20,468 nt of DNA from Bacteroidota bacterium. Its GTDB lineage: Bacteria; Bacteroidota; Bacteroidia; Bacteroidales; VadinHA17. Location of the stretch: NCBI GenBank assembly GCA_030642585.1, contig DAOWNN010000004.1, forward strand, positions 1-20,468, written 5' to 3'. Position 1 is the first letter of the stretch, and each line of letters opens with the position of its first letter. Of the stretch, positions 1-7,122 are shown one piece after another. The notes below the pieces were generated by a model. That model made no database searches, was not told the DNA's origin, and was given only the letters and a program-made list of their open reading frames with translations. A program made the translations under genes and the position numbers.

Positions 1-1
1 G

Positions 2-373
2 ATCTATAAACTAACTCCGGGCGACATAGTTAACGAAACTGGCATTTTTTCAGGATTGACCGCTGGTAGTTACATGATAGAGGTAACTGATATCAATAAT
101 TGTGGTCCGGTAACTACCGAAAATCTGATTCTTAATGAACCGGAAATCATAACCATTGATTCAATAAAATTCGCAGATGAGTCAGCTGGCAACACAAATG
201 ATGGTAGTATTACCATATTTGCATCAGGAGGAACGGTACCTTTATCTTATATTCTAAATCCTGGTTCGACACAAAACCAAACAGGAGAATTTACAGGTCT
301 GCAATCCGGAACATATAGTGTAGATATTTCCGATGCCAATAGTTGCGGACCGGTAACTACAGGAGATATCTTT
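2..373 (+). repeat. Tandem SprB-like protein repeats, about 243 bp period
   Basis: Two copies, the first cut by the window edge. The segments at 101-117 and 344-360 match at 15 of 17 bases and lie exactly 243 bp (81 codons) apart, in frame. The protein copies share the Gly-Leu/Tyr turn and the Cys-Gly-Pro-Val-Thr-Thr block but differ elsewhere, so this is an old, diverged duplication rather than a recent array. More copies probably lie to the left of the window. Confidence 0.8.
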
Positions 374-661
374 ATCGGAAGCCTTGATATTGACGAATTG
401 GAATTAACCATGATCGCCTCTATCTATCCCAATCCAACTCATGGACTCCTACATGTAGTTATAAAAGGGAAAATGAATAAAGCAGTGCGGTTAGAAATCA
501 TCAATATGAATGGAAAGCTAATCTATCAGGAAGAGCTTATTACAAATTTTAAAGATGCTATCATTAAAGAAATCGATATTAGTGATCAACCTAAAGGTAT
601 TTATTTATTAAATATAAGTGGAAAGAAAGCTTTTCAGAGTATAAAAATTATTCTAAAATAG
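2..661 (+). CDS. T9SS-secreted repeat protein, C-terminal part (5' truncated by window edge)
   Basis: The frame is open from base 2, with no stop before the left edge, so only the last 219 or so residues are seen; a TTG at 56 is not a credible start. Two tandem copies of an approximately 81-residue SprB-like repeat are visible: each ends in a Gly-Leu-x-(A/S)-G-(S/T)-Y turn, then a V(T/S)D-type strand and a C-G-P-V-T-T motif. They are followed by a type A T9SS sorting domain starting near base 410 (IYPNP motif, then the G-K-L-I-Y and P-K-G-I-Y-L-L strands, ending in I-I-L-K). Known biology: such domains direct export across the outer membrane by the Por/T9SS machinery, followed by cleavage and surface attachment or release. 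The repeats suggest a long adhesin-like or surface filament protein. Its N-terminal function cannot be judged. The frame ends in TAG with no clear terminator after it. Confidence 0.88.
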   Translation: MYKLTPGDIVNETGIFSGLTAGSYMIEVTDINNCGPVTTENLILNEPEIITIDSIKFADESAGNTNDGSITIFASGGTVPLSYILNPGSTQNQTGEFTGLQSGTYSVDISDANSCGPVTTGDIFIGSLDIDELELTMIASIYPNPTHGLLHVVIKGKMNKAVRLEIINMNGKLIYQEELITNFKDAIIKEIDISDQPKGIYLLNISGKKAFQSIKIILK

Positions 662-965
662 ACTAGTGTAATACGAAGTTATAATTCGTTTCAATAATCC
701 ACTTAATCCTGCCCGGATGTGATGCTTCATGTGCTGTCTTGTTTCTTCATGTGTTACATGGATTACCTGAATTAAGGCCCTGCCTATCTGGCCTCCGAGC
801 TTAACCTCTACTGCTTGTTTTCCAGGCATAAGAGGAAAAAAGGCAGACTAAAAATACTCACACATATAATTTGCTCATGCAACTATTTATTTTGTTCATT
901 AGTCAAATAAGAGTGTGTTTTTATATTCAGATTGGTAACTTTGTATTTTAATCTCAGCCTTATTC
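662..965. other. 304-bp non-coding gap with a short minus-strand ORF and a 9-bp direct repeat
   Basis: No plus-strand gene, tRNA or clear terminator hairpin is visible. The stretch from about 700 to 850 looks less AT-rich than its flanks. It carries a minus-strand ATG ORF of 58 codons (829 down to 653), which overlaps the end of the T9SS gene by 9 bp and has no ribosome binding site or homology that I recognise. The 9-mer CTTCATGTG occurs at 725-733 and 745-753, 20 bp apart. The right-hand part (850-965) is AT-rich and holds the promoter of the next gene. It may be a decayed gene remnant; nothing firm supports a function. Confidence 0.4.
936..943 (+). promoter_or_regulatory. Bacteroidetes -7 element for the sugar transferase gene
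   Basis: TAACTTTG matches TAnnTTTG in full. It lies 22 bp before the ATG at 966, implying a very short leader. A -33 TTTG at the standard spacing is not clear, only a T-rich run near 918-922. Confidence 0.5.
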
Positions 966-2507
966 ATGAAGATATTTATTAGGAGACGTCTGGTTTATAT
1001 TTTTATTGACCTTATCCTGGTTCTTCTCTCCTTTGTGCTGGTGGTCCTAATAAAGGCAGGGTCCCTGAAAACTTACTTCCCAAAATACCTATATTCCTTT
1101 CTTATCTTTCTTGCCATCTGGCTGATAACTTCATGGTTTTTAAGAAAGTATTTTTTCAGAGATTATGACCAGTTCAAACATGCTTTCAAGCCTATCTTAA
1201 TCAGCAATTTTGTAATTCTCGGAACTATAAGTCTGCTTATGTACTTTTTACGATCAGCCTATTACTCCAGGGCAATCGTTTTTGGAACTATCGCATTAGC
1301 GACTGGTTTCGAACTTTTCTGGGGGCTTACATACCACTTTATTCGTGTAGCCCGGATCAATGAGAATCCGACTGACCAGGAATATATGGCACTTCAGTCT
1401 CAGAAACTAAACGGGAATGGATATAATGACGAGTCAAATTCAAAAGAAAAAATATTGCTTTCTGATAGACTTCAGAACATTATAATTGATGAATGCGGAA
1501 AGCAGGCTCTGGAGTTTTTTCAAAAGACTAATATTTTCCCTGATAATGAAATTCTTTTGCTTTCAACAACAAACCTTATTAACATTCAAACCCAGACTGA
1601 AGATTACCATAAATCAATCATTAATCTTAAAAGAGTAAATGATATTCGGTATTTAGGTAAGTTCTTTGAGGCAGCCAATGAAAATCTTCCAATGAATGGA
1701 ACTTTTAGTTGCTGTGTGGAAACAAAAGACCTCAGGAAACAAAGACTTTTTAAAAAGTATCCATTTCTCTTAAACTATTTCTATTATTACCTGGTTGACT
1801 TCCCAATAAAAAGAGTATTTCCGAAATTTAAGATCACAAGTGGTATTTACTTTTTCTTAACCAGGGGCCAAAACCGGGTTATTACCAGGGCTGAAACACT
1901 TGGGCGTTTGATTTCTTGTGGCTTTGAAGTTCAAAATGAAGAATACATAAATAACCTTTGTTATATTACGGTTAAGAAGATCCAGGATCCTAGCTATGAC
2001 CCTGACCCTTCTTATGGCCCTATGGTACGGCTTAAGAGAATTGGGAGAAATGGAAAGTCAATTAAGGTTTATAAGATGAGGACAATGTACCCCTACGCCG
2101 AATACCTGCAAGATTATATTTATAAGCACCATAGTTTGAAAGATGGAGGTAAATTTGAAAATGACTTCCGGGTATCAACACAGGGGAAGATCATGCGAAA
2201 ATTCTGGATTGATGAACTTCCTATGCTTGGGAATCTAATAAAAGGAGATCTCAAAATAGTTGGTGTCAGACCTTTAAGCAAACACTATTTCAATCTATAT
2301 TCAAAAGAACTACAAGAAAAAAGAACCCAATGGAAACCCGGACTGGTACCCCCCTACTATTCTGATCTGCCAAAGACTCTGGAAGAAATACAATATTCAG
2401 AAATGAGATATCTTGAAGCCTACGAAAAAAAACCTTTTAAAACCGACTGGAAATATTTCTGGAAAGCTGTCTACAATATTATTTTTAAAAAGGCAAGAAG
2501 CCAGTAA
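966..2507 (+). CDS. Membrane-anchored bacterial sugar transferase (polyisoprenyl-phosphate sugar-phosphotransferase type)
   Basis: 513 residues. About four hydrophobic segments lie at residues 9-30, 41-60, 74-95 and 101-123, followed by a soluble linker and a C-terminal bacterial sugar transferase domain (residues about 351-445). Recognisable blocks are K-R-I-G-R-N-G-K, V-Y-K-M-R-T-M (368-374), W-I-D-E-L-P-M-L (414-421) and G-D-L-K-I-V-G-V-R-P (427-436). The family moves a sugar-1-phosphate from a nucleotide sugar to undecaprenyl phosphate at the inner membrane, the first step of O-antigen, capsule or exopolysaccharide synthesis. Oddly, the reentrant membrane helix normally just before the catalytic domain is not visible; a polar stretch (about 297-337) with an R-A-E-T-L-G-R-L segment is there instead. 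The next gene is a Wzi-like outer-membrane protein, which fits a polysaccharide role. The substrate sugar cannot be told. The ATG at 966 is supported by the promoter just upstream. Confidence 0.85.
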   Translation: MKIFIRRRLVYIFIDLILVLLSFVLVVLIKAGSLKTYFPKYLYSFLIFLAIWLITSWFLRKYFFRDYDQFKHAFKPILISNFVILGTISLLMYFLRSAYYSRAIVFGTIALATGFELFWGLTYHFIRVARINENPTDQEYMALQSQKLNGNGYNDESNSKEKILLSDRLQNIIIDECGKQALEFFQKTNIFPDNEILLLSTTNLINIQTQTEDYHKSIINLKRVNDIRYLGKFFEAANENLPMNGTFSCCVETKDLRKQRLFKKYPFLLNYFYYYLVDFPIKRVFPKFKITSGIYFFLTRGQNRVITRAETLGRLISCGFEVQNEEYINNLCYITVKKIQDPSYDPDPSYGPMVRLKRIGRNGKSIKVYKMRTMYPYAEYLQDYIYKHHSLKDGGKFENDFRVSTQGKIMRKFWIDELPMLGNLIKGDLKIVGVRPLSKHYFNLYSKELQEKRTQWKPGLVPPYYSDLPKTLEEIQYSEMRYLEAYEKKPFKTDWKYFWKAVYNIIFKKARSQ

Positions 2508-2540
2508 AAACTTTGCCGGAAATACACAATGTTCATTGAT

Positions 2541-2552
2541 TTTGTATCTTTA
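2541..2552 (+). promoter_or_regulatory. Possible promoter for the Wzi-like gene
   Basis: TTTG at 2541 is directly followed by TATCTTTA (2545-2552), one mismatch from TAnnTTTG, 59 bp before the ATG at 2612. No -33 TTTG is present at the usual distance. The 104-bp gap from the sugar transferase gene has no evident terminator, so read-through from upstream is also possible. Confidence 0.3.
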
Positions 2553-2611
2553 ACTACTTACTGGGTTTTATTGATTTAAGAAAATACAACAATTAAGGAT
2601 TTTCAGTCATT

Positions 2612-4234
2612 ATGATCTTGCTTCAGAAACTAAATAATTCCCTGTTTTCAGGAATCTTGTTTGCTGTATTTCTTTTATTCAATATTCCTGCTTCGAAAGG
2701 ACAGGAAGTATTTCATCATATTTCAAATTTAAGTTTATATGACTTTCTTGACGAATTGGCAAATTCTCAGCTAATTGACTTGAATACTGCCATTAAGCCT
2801 TATAGCCGTTCATTTATTGCCTCAAAATTAGATGAACTTGAAAAGCAAAAAGAGAAATTGAACGAAAGACAAATTAGAGATCTGAAATTTTTTCTGAAAG
2901 ACTTCAATAAAGAACTTAATCCTGATAAGGACTTTAATAAGCGTTTTGATATTTTTTATTATAAAGACAGCCTCTTTACATTTTCTATTAATCCGATTCT
3001 TGGAATTCAATACTGGACCAGTAACAATGGATCTGCCACTCATTGGTGGAATGGTGCTGAAGCTTTTGCATATATAGGTAAACATTGGGGCTTTTATGCG
3101 AGTTTGCGGGATAATCATGATGAACAATTTCTATCCAGACCGGAATATCTTACTCAGAGAATGGGCGCCAATTATAAAGGGAACGGTGATTACAGTGAAA
3201 TGCGTGGTGGAATAACTTACAGCTGGAATTGGGGATCTGCCGGTTTAATAAAGGATCATTTTACATGGGGAAATAATTATAATGGAGCAAATATTTTTTC
3301 AGGGAGAACACCATCTATTCCACAAATTTATCTGCACATGAAACCTGTAAAATGGTTTGAATTTAGATACACTCATGGCTGGTTAGTCTCTGAAGTTGTA
3401 GATAGTACACGAAGTTACTGGACCAATAGTAGTTATGGCATGGAATACCGGGAAGTTTATCACCCCAGGTACATTGCTACCAATCTATTTACTTTTACAC
3501 CTGTAGAAAAACTAAATCTATCATTCGGGAACTCTATTGTTTATGCAGACCTGGGCGTTTTCCCCGGATACCTGATACCCCTGGTATTCTTCAAGTCTAT
3601 TGATCATTCTACAAATCATGGAATTGACAATCAGAATTCACAGATGTTTTTCGACATCAGCTCGCGGAATATTAAAAACCTCCATTTATACTCTACCCTG
3701 TTCATAGATGAATTGGCAACATCGCGAATTTTTAATCCGGAAGAATCAAATTTTTACAGCTGGAAGGTAGGAGGAAAACTTTCAAATTTTCCCATACAAA
3801 ATCTTTCATTTACACTGGAATATACCAGGTCAAACCCTTTGACTTTTCAACATTATGTACCTACCCTGGAGTTTGAATCAAACAAATTCAATCTGGGTCA
3901 TTATTTGAAAGATAATAGTCAGGAATTTTATATTTCAATTGATGCCAGGCCGTTTAGAGGTTTGTATTTGCATGCATCATTTTTACTTGCACAAAAAGGT
4001 CCTGATTATGATGAATTGGGAGGAGACCGTCTTGGTCTTCCTTTCATGGAAACTATTGAATGGGAAAATAATAGCTTTTCATTTTTAGCCAGATATGAGA
4101 TTATCAATGACGCTTTTCTTATCCTTGAATTTCAAAACAGTAATATTAAAGGGAATGATTTAAATAAATATACACATCCAATGTGGCATGGAAAAACCAA
4201 TACATTATCAGTAGGAATGAATTTTGGTTTTTAG
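2612..4234 (+). CDS. Outer-membrane beta-barrel protein, capsule assembly Wzi family-like
   Basis: 540 residues with an N-terminal signal peptide (hydrophobic core 11-26, likely cleavage after A-S-K-G at residue 30). The mature N-terminus holds the Y-D-F-L-D-E-L-A and I-K-P-Y-S-R blocks that I associate with Bacteroidetes Wzi-family proteins, then a Lys/Glu-rich helical stretch, then many amphipathic strands rich in Tyr/Trp/Phe. The chain ends in the aromatic G-M-N-F-G-F, typical of a barrel inserted by the BAM machinery. In E. coli, Wzi is an outer-membrane lectin that helps anchor capsule; Bacteroidetes members are poorly characterised. The upstream sugar transferase gene on the same strand supports a surface-polysaccharide role. 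An outer-membrane barrel is near certain; the Wzi assignment is from motif recall only. Confidence 0.72.
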   Translation: MILLQKLNNSLFSGILFAVFLLFNIPASKGQEVFHHISNLSLYDFLDELANSQLIDLNTAIKPYSRSFIASKLDELEKQKEKLNERQIRDLKFFLKDFNKELNPDKDFNKRFDIFYYKDSLFTFSINPILGIQYWTSNNGSATHWWNGAEAFAYIGKHWGFYASLRDNHDEQFLSRPEYLTQRMGANYKGNGDYSEMRGGITYSWNWGSAGLIKDHFTWGNNYNGANIFSGRTPSIPQIYLHMKPVKWFEFRYTHGWLVSEVVDSTRSYWTNSSYGMEYREVYHPRYIATNLFTFTPVEKLNLSFGNSIVYADLGVFPGYLIPLVFFKSIDHSTNHGIDNQNSQMFFDISSRNIKNLHLYSTLFIDELATSRIFNPEESNFYSWKVGGKLSNFPIQNLSFTLEYTRSNPLTFQHYVPTLEFESNKFNLGHYLKDNSQEFYISIDARPFRGLYLHASFLLAQKGPDYDELGGDRLGLPFMETIEWENNSFSFLARYEIINDAFLILEFQNSNIKGNDLNKYTHPMWHGKTNTLSVGMNFGF

Positions 4235-4250
4235 TTGAATATCTGTGTCT

Positions 4251-4275
4251 CAAGGATTAATTCTTTTTATCCTTG
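4251..4275. terminator. Weak hairpin between convergent genes
   Basis: CAAGGAT (4251-4257) pairs with ATCCTTG (4269-4275) around an 11-nt T-rich loop. It lies in the 22-bp gap between the convergent Wzi-like and SDR genes and runs into the 3' end of the SDR gene. The stem is short and T-tracts are poor on both strands, so it is only a candidate shared transcription end. Confidence 0.25.
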
Positions 4276-5267
4276 TAAGCCTCACAAATTTCCTGAATAG
4301 ATTTGGCTACCGGTATAAATTTCAGTCCCAGTGTTTTTACAAGTTTTTCATTGGAATATGCTTTTCTGTTTTGGCTGGCTCGTGCTAATTCCTTTGTAAG
4401 CAATGGTGAATGTCTTGTAAAAGCAGACCACAACTTCTGTACTCTCCAGGTCATGGATGTCAAATATTTTCCAGCTTTAATATCAGGAGGGTTTTTTCCC
4501 AGTCCTGAAGCAATCATTCTGAAAATTTCTTCATAACTAAGATTTTCAGAGTTAAGAATAAATCGCTCTCCGAAAATTTCCTTATTCATTAACTGTATCA
4601 TTGCCTTAACTACATCGCGAACATCTACATAACCCGTAATTCCATGGGTATAAAATCTTTGACCCCGGTCAATCATAGAAAACAAGCTGCCACTTCCTCT
4701 TGACCATGACCCCAGGCCAAGAATTACAGAGGGATTCACAATACACACATTCAATCCTTCTGCCATACCTTTCCAAACTTCTAATTCTGAATTAAATTTC
4801 GACCAGGAGTACCAGGAAGCATTCTTTGTATTCTTCCAGTATGACTCTTCATTTGCAAGACCATTTTCCCCCACAGGCCCAATGGCAGAGATAGAACTTA
4901 CAAAACAAAGTTTATTAACTCCCTTTTGTAAGCATAAATCTATAACTGAAGCTGTTCCTCTTACATTTATTTCCATCATCTCCTGTCGAAGCGAATGGTC
5001 AAAACTAACAAGGGCAGCACAATGATAAACTTCAGAAACATCATTCATATATATTCCCAGCTCTTCTAAATTTACTATGTCGCCATCAACCCAATGAATT
5101 TTCTTTAGAAGGCCTTCTGCATTGTTTGAATAATGTTTAAATATCCGGTGAAGATTCTCTAATGAGCTGTTTTTTCTTTTCAGTGCATATATTTCTTTCC
5201 CGCTATGAGCCAGGGAAAATAATAAGTGAGATCCAACAAGGCCTGTTCCTCCGGTAACGAATATCAT
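4257..5267 (-). CDS. NAD(P)-dependent epimerase/dehydratase family protein (extended SDR)
   Basis: 336 residues, a normal length for extended short-chain dehydrogenases. The N-terminal Rossmann dinucleotide loop is T-G-G-T-G-L-V-G (residues 5-12), and an acidic D-G-D-I stretch lies near 61-64. The active site is readable: V-S-S-I-S (123-127) supplies the catalytic Ser/Thr, and Y153-S-W-S-K157 is the YxxxK pair. A P-S-V-I-L-G-L-G block follows, as in the 3-beta-HSD/dihydroflavonol-reductase-like branch. The substrate cannot be deduced; nucleotide-sugar epimerase, sterol-like or aldehyde reductase are all possible. It starts 25 bp after the YhbP-like gene and on the same strand, so the two are probably one transcript. 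The ATG at 5267 sits 2 codons before the first beta strand, as usual for this family. Confidence 0.88.
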   Translation of the reverse strand: MIFVTGGTGLVGSHLLFSLAHSGKEIYALKRKNSSLENLHRIFKHYSNNAEGLLKKIHWVDGDIVNLEELGIYMNDVSEVYHCAALVSFDHSLRQEMMEINVRGTASVIDLCLQKGVNKLCFVSSISAIGPVGENGLANEESYWKNTKNASWYSWSKFNSELEVWKGMAEGLNVCIVNPSVILGLGSWSRGSGSLFSMIDRGQRFYTHGITGYVDVRDVVKAMIQLMNKEIFGERFILNSENLSYEEIFRMIASGLGKNPPDIKAGKYLTSMTWRVQKLWSAFTRHSPLLTKELARASQNRKAYSNEKLVKTLGLKFIPVAKSIQEICEAYKDKKN

Positions 5268-5292
5268 GTTTGTAAACTTTGGTTAAACCTTG

Positions 5293-5727
5293 TCAATCGT
5301 CTTTCTTCTTCCAAATTAGCTTCTTCCCAAAACCCAATCTGTTGTCTGTAAATTTCAACAATGAGAGTTCAACCACCCAAAGATTTGTTTTCATAAGCAT
5401 AGCTACAGGGAACTTCTTAAGATAGGCTGTTTTAACTTTTCTAAGTAATTTGTTTTGGGGCTTCCACATTTTCCCTTGAAACTGGACTCCCCTAATCTTC
5501 CCTATAACATTAGTTTCAAGCACAATAGATCCTGCAACTAAATCCTGGGTCAAAATATCCTGAATATGCTTTGTGGAATCATCAGATGTAAAAACAAACA
5601 TATTAAAGTCTTCTATATAAACATAAAAACAGTTTGCACACCAGGGTATATTATCTGAACAAGTTGCCAGGGTTAATACATGATGTTTATTAATGAATGT
5701 AACAATTCGCTTATCTATTCCATCCAT
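5293..5727 (-). CDS. YhbP/UPF0306-like protein (pyridoxamine 5'-phosphate oxidase-like split-barrel fold)
   Basis: 144 residues, matching the length of E. coli YhbP. Several blocks correspond to that family as I recall it: P-W-C-A-N-C-F-Y (28-35), I-R-G-V-Q-F-Q-G-K (78-86), K-F-P-V-A (105-109) and K-F-T-D-N-R-L-G-F-G-K-K (125-136). The fold is the FMN-binding split barrel shared with PNPOx; the biochemical function is not established. The Cys pair C30/C33 lies in a conserved block. It is the first gene of a likely two-gene unit with the SDR gene 25 bp downstream, which hints at a linked redox step, but this is inference. The ATG at 5727 gives a protein with no extra N-terminal tail. Confidence 0.82.
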   Translation of the reverse strand: MDGIDKRIVTFINKHHVLTLATCSDNIPWCANCFYVYIEDFNMFVFTSDDSTKHIQDILTQDLVAGSIVLETNVIGKIRGVQFQGKMWKPQNKLLRKVKTAYLKKFPVAMLMKTNLWVVELSLLKFTDNRLGFGKKLIWKKKDD

Positions 5728-5765
5728 GATTTAGAAGCTTATACACAATTTTTCCGATAAAGGAA

Positions 5766-5773
5766 CAAAGTTT
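5766..5773 (-). promoter_or_regulatory. Possible -7 element for the YhbP-like/SDR unit
   Basis: On the minus strand this reads AAACTTTG, one mismatch from TAnnTTTG, about 38 bp before the ATG at 5727. No good -33 element is seen. Confidence 0.35.
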
Positions 5774-5951
5774 TTCTATAATAACAAGTTCATGAATTTG
5801 ATTTTTTGTTCTTTTTCGTTTTTATCCTGTCTTCTCTTCGACAAGCTTGTGCTAAGTTTATCAAAATCTTCTGGAGGACTGTAAATTCCACAACAGTAAA
5901 TATATTTAACCAATGATTAAGTCATTCATTCATAATATGATTATTAATACC

Positions 5952-5959
5952 TATTTTTG
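5952..5959 (+). promoter_or_regulatory. -7 element for the cyclophilin gene, which decides its start
   Basis: TATTTTTG is a full match to TAnnTTTG, 34 bp before the ATG at 5994. Transcription from here would begin near 5966, downstream of the alternative ATG at 5913, so the short form starting at 5994 is preferred. No -33 TTTG is seen at 19 bp. Confidence 0.5.
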
Positions 5960-5993
5960 CAGCCCAAAACATACTGAAAACTATTATAGAACA

Positions 5994-6431
5994 ATGAAAA
6001 AAGCAATTATTTCTACCAACCGAGGCACAATGAATGTTGAATTCTTTGAAAAAGATGCTCCGGGAACTGTGTCTAACTTTATTAAACTCTCTGAAGAAGG
6101 TTATTATAATGGTCTTACCTGGCACAGGGTTATTCCTGATTTTGTTATCCAGGGTGGATGTCCGGATGGAACCGGAGCTGGAGGGCCTGGTTACACAATA
6201 AAATGTGAACTCGATGGTGAAAATCAATATCATGATCGTGGAGTTCTTTCAATGGCTCATGCTGGCAAAGATACTGGTGGTTCTCAATTTTTTGTATGTC
6301 ATAGCAGGAATAATACTGCTCACCTTGATCGTGTACATACTGTATTTGGAAAGGTGGTAGAGGGTATTGAAGTATTGGACATGATCCAACAAGACGACAG
6401 TATTGGAAAAATAGAGATCATAAATGAGTAA
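5994..6431 (+). CDS. Cyclophilin-type peptidyl-prolyl cis-trans isomerase
   Basis: 145 residues, cytoplasmic, no signal peptide. It is a compact PpiB-like single-domain cyclophilin that interconverts cis and trans Xaa-Pro bonds. Catalytic and pocket residues are all present: H-R-V-I-P-D-F with R45 and F50, Q53 in I-Q-G-G, M88-A-H-A, S-Q-F-F with Q98, and H115 in V-H-T-V-F-G. An in-frame ATG at 5913 would add 27 residues with no family similarity and lies upstream of the -7 element, so 5994 is chosen; the M-K-K-A-I start is typical. It is followed after 43 bp by ribE on the same strand and probably begins the ribE-ileS transcription unit. Its proline-pocket residues look intact, so it should be active and cyclosporin-type. 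Confidence 0.93.
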   Translation: MKKAIISTNRGTMNVEFFEKDAPGTVSNFIKLSEEGYYNGLTWHRVIPDFVIQGGCPDGTGAGGPGYTIKCELDGENQYHDRGVLSMAHAGKDTGGSQFFVCHSRNNTAHLDRVHTVFGKVVEGIEVLDMIQQDDSIGKIEIINE

Positions 6432-6474
6432 TTATTATTTTTTGTCTTTAGTTTAACATTAAAATCGCAAATAA

Positions 6475-7074
6475 ATGTTTTCAGGAATTGTTGAAGAAGC
6501 AGCCAAAGTAATAAAGCTTGAGCATGACAAGGGAAATCTTCATGTTACAATGGAATGTTCTTTTGTTGACGAATTAAAAATAGATCAGAGTATTGCTCAC
6601 AGTGGAGTTTGTCTGACAGTAGTAAATAAGTCTGCTGGCCAATACACTGTTACCGCCATTAAAGAGACTCTTGAAAAATCAAACCTTGGACAACTTGAGA
6701 TTGGAAGCTTGGTGAACCTGGAGAGATCTATGAGGATGGACAGCTTGCTGGATGGACATCTTGTTCAGGGTCATGTAGATCAGACAGCAATATGCACTGA
6801 TGTTTTGGAAGCAGATGGAAGCTGGTACTTTACATTTGAATTTGAACCCACCCAGGAAGACTATATTACCGTTGAAAAAGGTTCAATTTCAGTAAATGGT
6901 GTTAGTCTGACTGTTGTTAATTCTAAAGAAAAATCCTTCCAGGTTGCAATCATACCATACACTTATGAAGTAACAAATTTTCATCAAATCAAAAAAGACA
7001 CAGTAGTAAATCTGGAATTTGATGTAATTGGAAAATATATTGCACGTATTGTAAAGCAACAATTGGGTAAGTAA
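6475..7074 (+). CDS. ribE: Riboflavin synthase (alpha chain)
   Basis: 199 residues. It catalyses dismutation of two 6,7-dimethyl-8-ribityllumazine molecules into riboflavin and a pyrimidinedione, the last step of riboflavin synthesis, in the cytoplasm. It has the two tandem lumazine-binding barrels of the family: the first opens with the diagnostic M-F-S-G-I-V-E-E and contains H-S-G-V-C-L-T-V, and the second begins around L-V-Q-G-H-V-D and contains V-N-G-V-S-L-T-V. The C-terminal amphipathic helix for trimer formation is present. The length is normal (about 200). The ATG at 6475 gives exactly the conserved N-terminus. It lies between the cyclophilin gene (43 bp upstream) and ileS (48 bp downstream) on the same strand; no riboswitch-like (FMN) leader fits in the short gap. 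Its name may be ribC in Bacillus nomenclature. Confidence 0.95.
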   Translation: MFSGIVEEAAKVIKLEHDKGNLHVTMECSFVDELKIDQSIAHSGVCLTVVNKSAGQYTVTAIKETLEKSNLGQLEIGSLVNLERSMRMDSLLDGHLVQGHVDQTAICTDVLEADGSWYFTFEFEPTQEDYITVEKGSISVNGVSLTVVNSKEKSFQVAIIPYTYEVTNFHQIKKDTVVNLEFDVIGKYIARIVKQQLGK

Positions 7075-7122
7075 TCTGTCTTTGTGAGCTTGTTTTAAAA
7101 AGGCCTTAAGGAGTATATATTA

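Noticed and set aside
5838..5862. CTTCGACAAGCTTGTGC stretch resembling short interspersed repeats seen in many Bacteroidetes genomes
   Set aside because: There is a single copy in this window and only a partial resemblance from memory; the ACAAGCTTGT palindrome is short enough to be chance.
5913..5993. Longer cyclophilin start adding 27 residues
   Set aside because: The extra residues do not resemble the family, and the start lies upstream of the TATTTTTG promoter element at 5952-5959.
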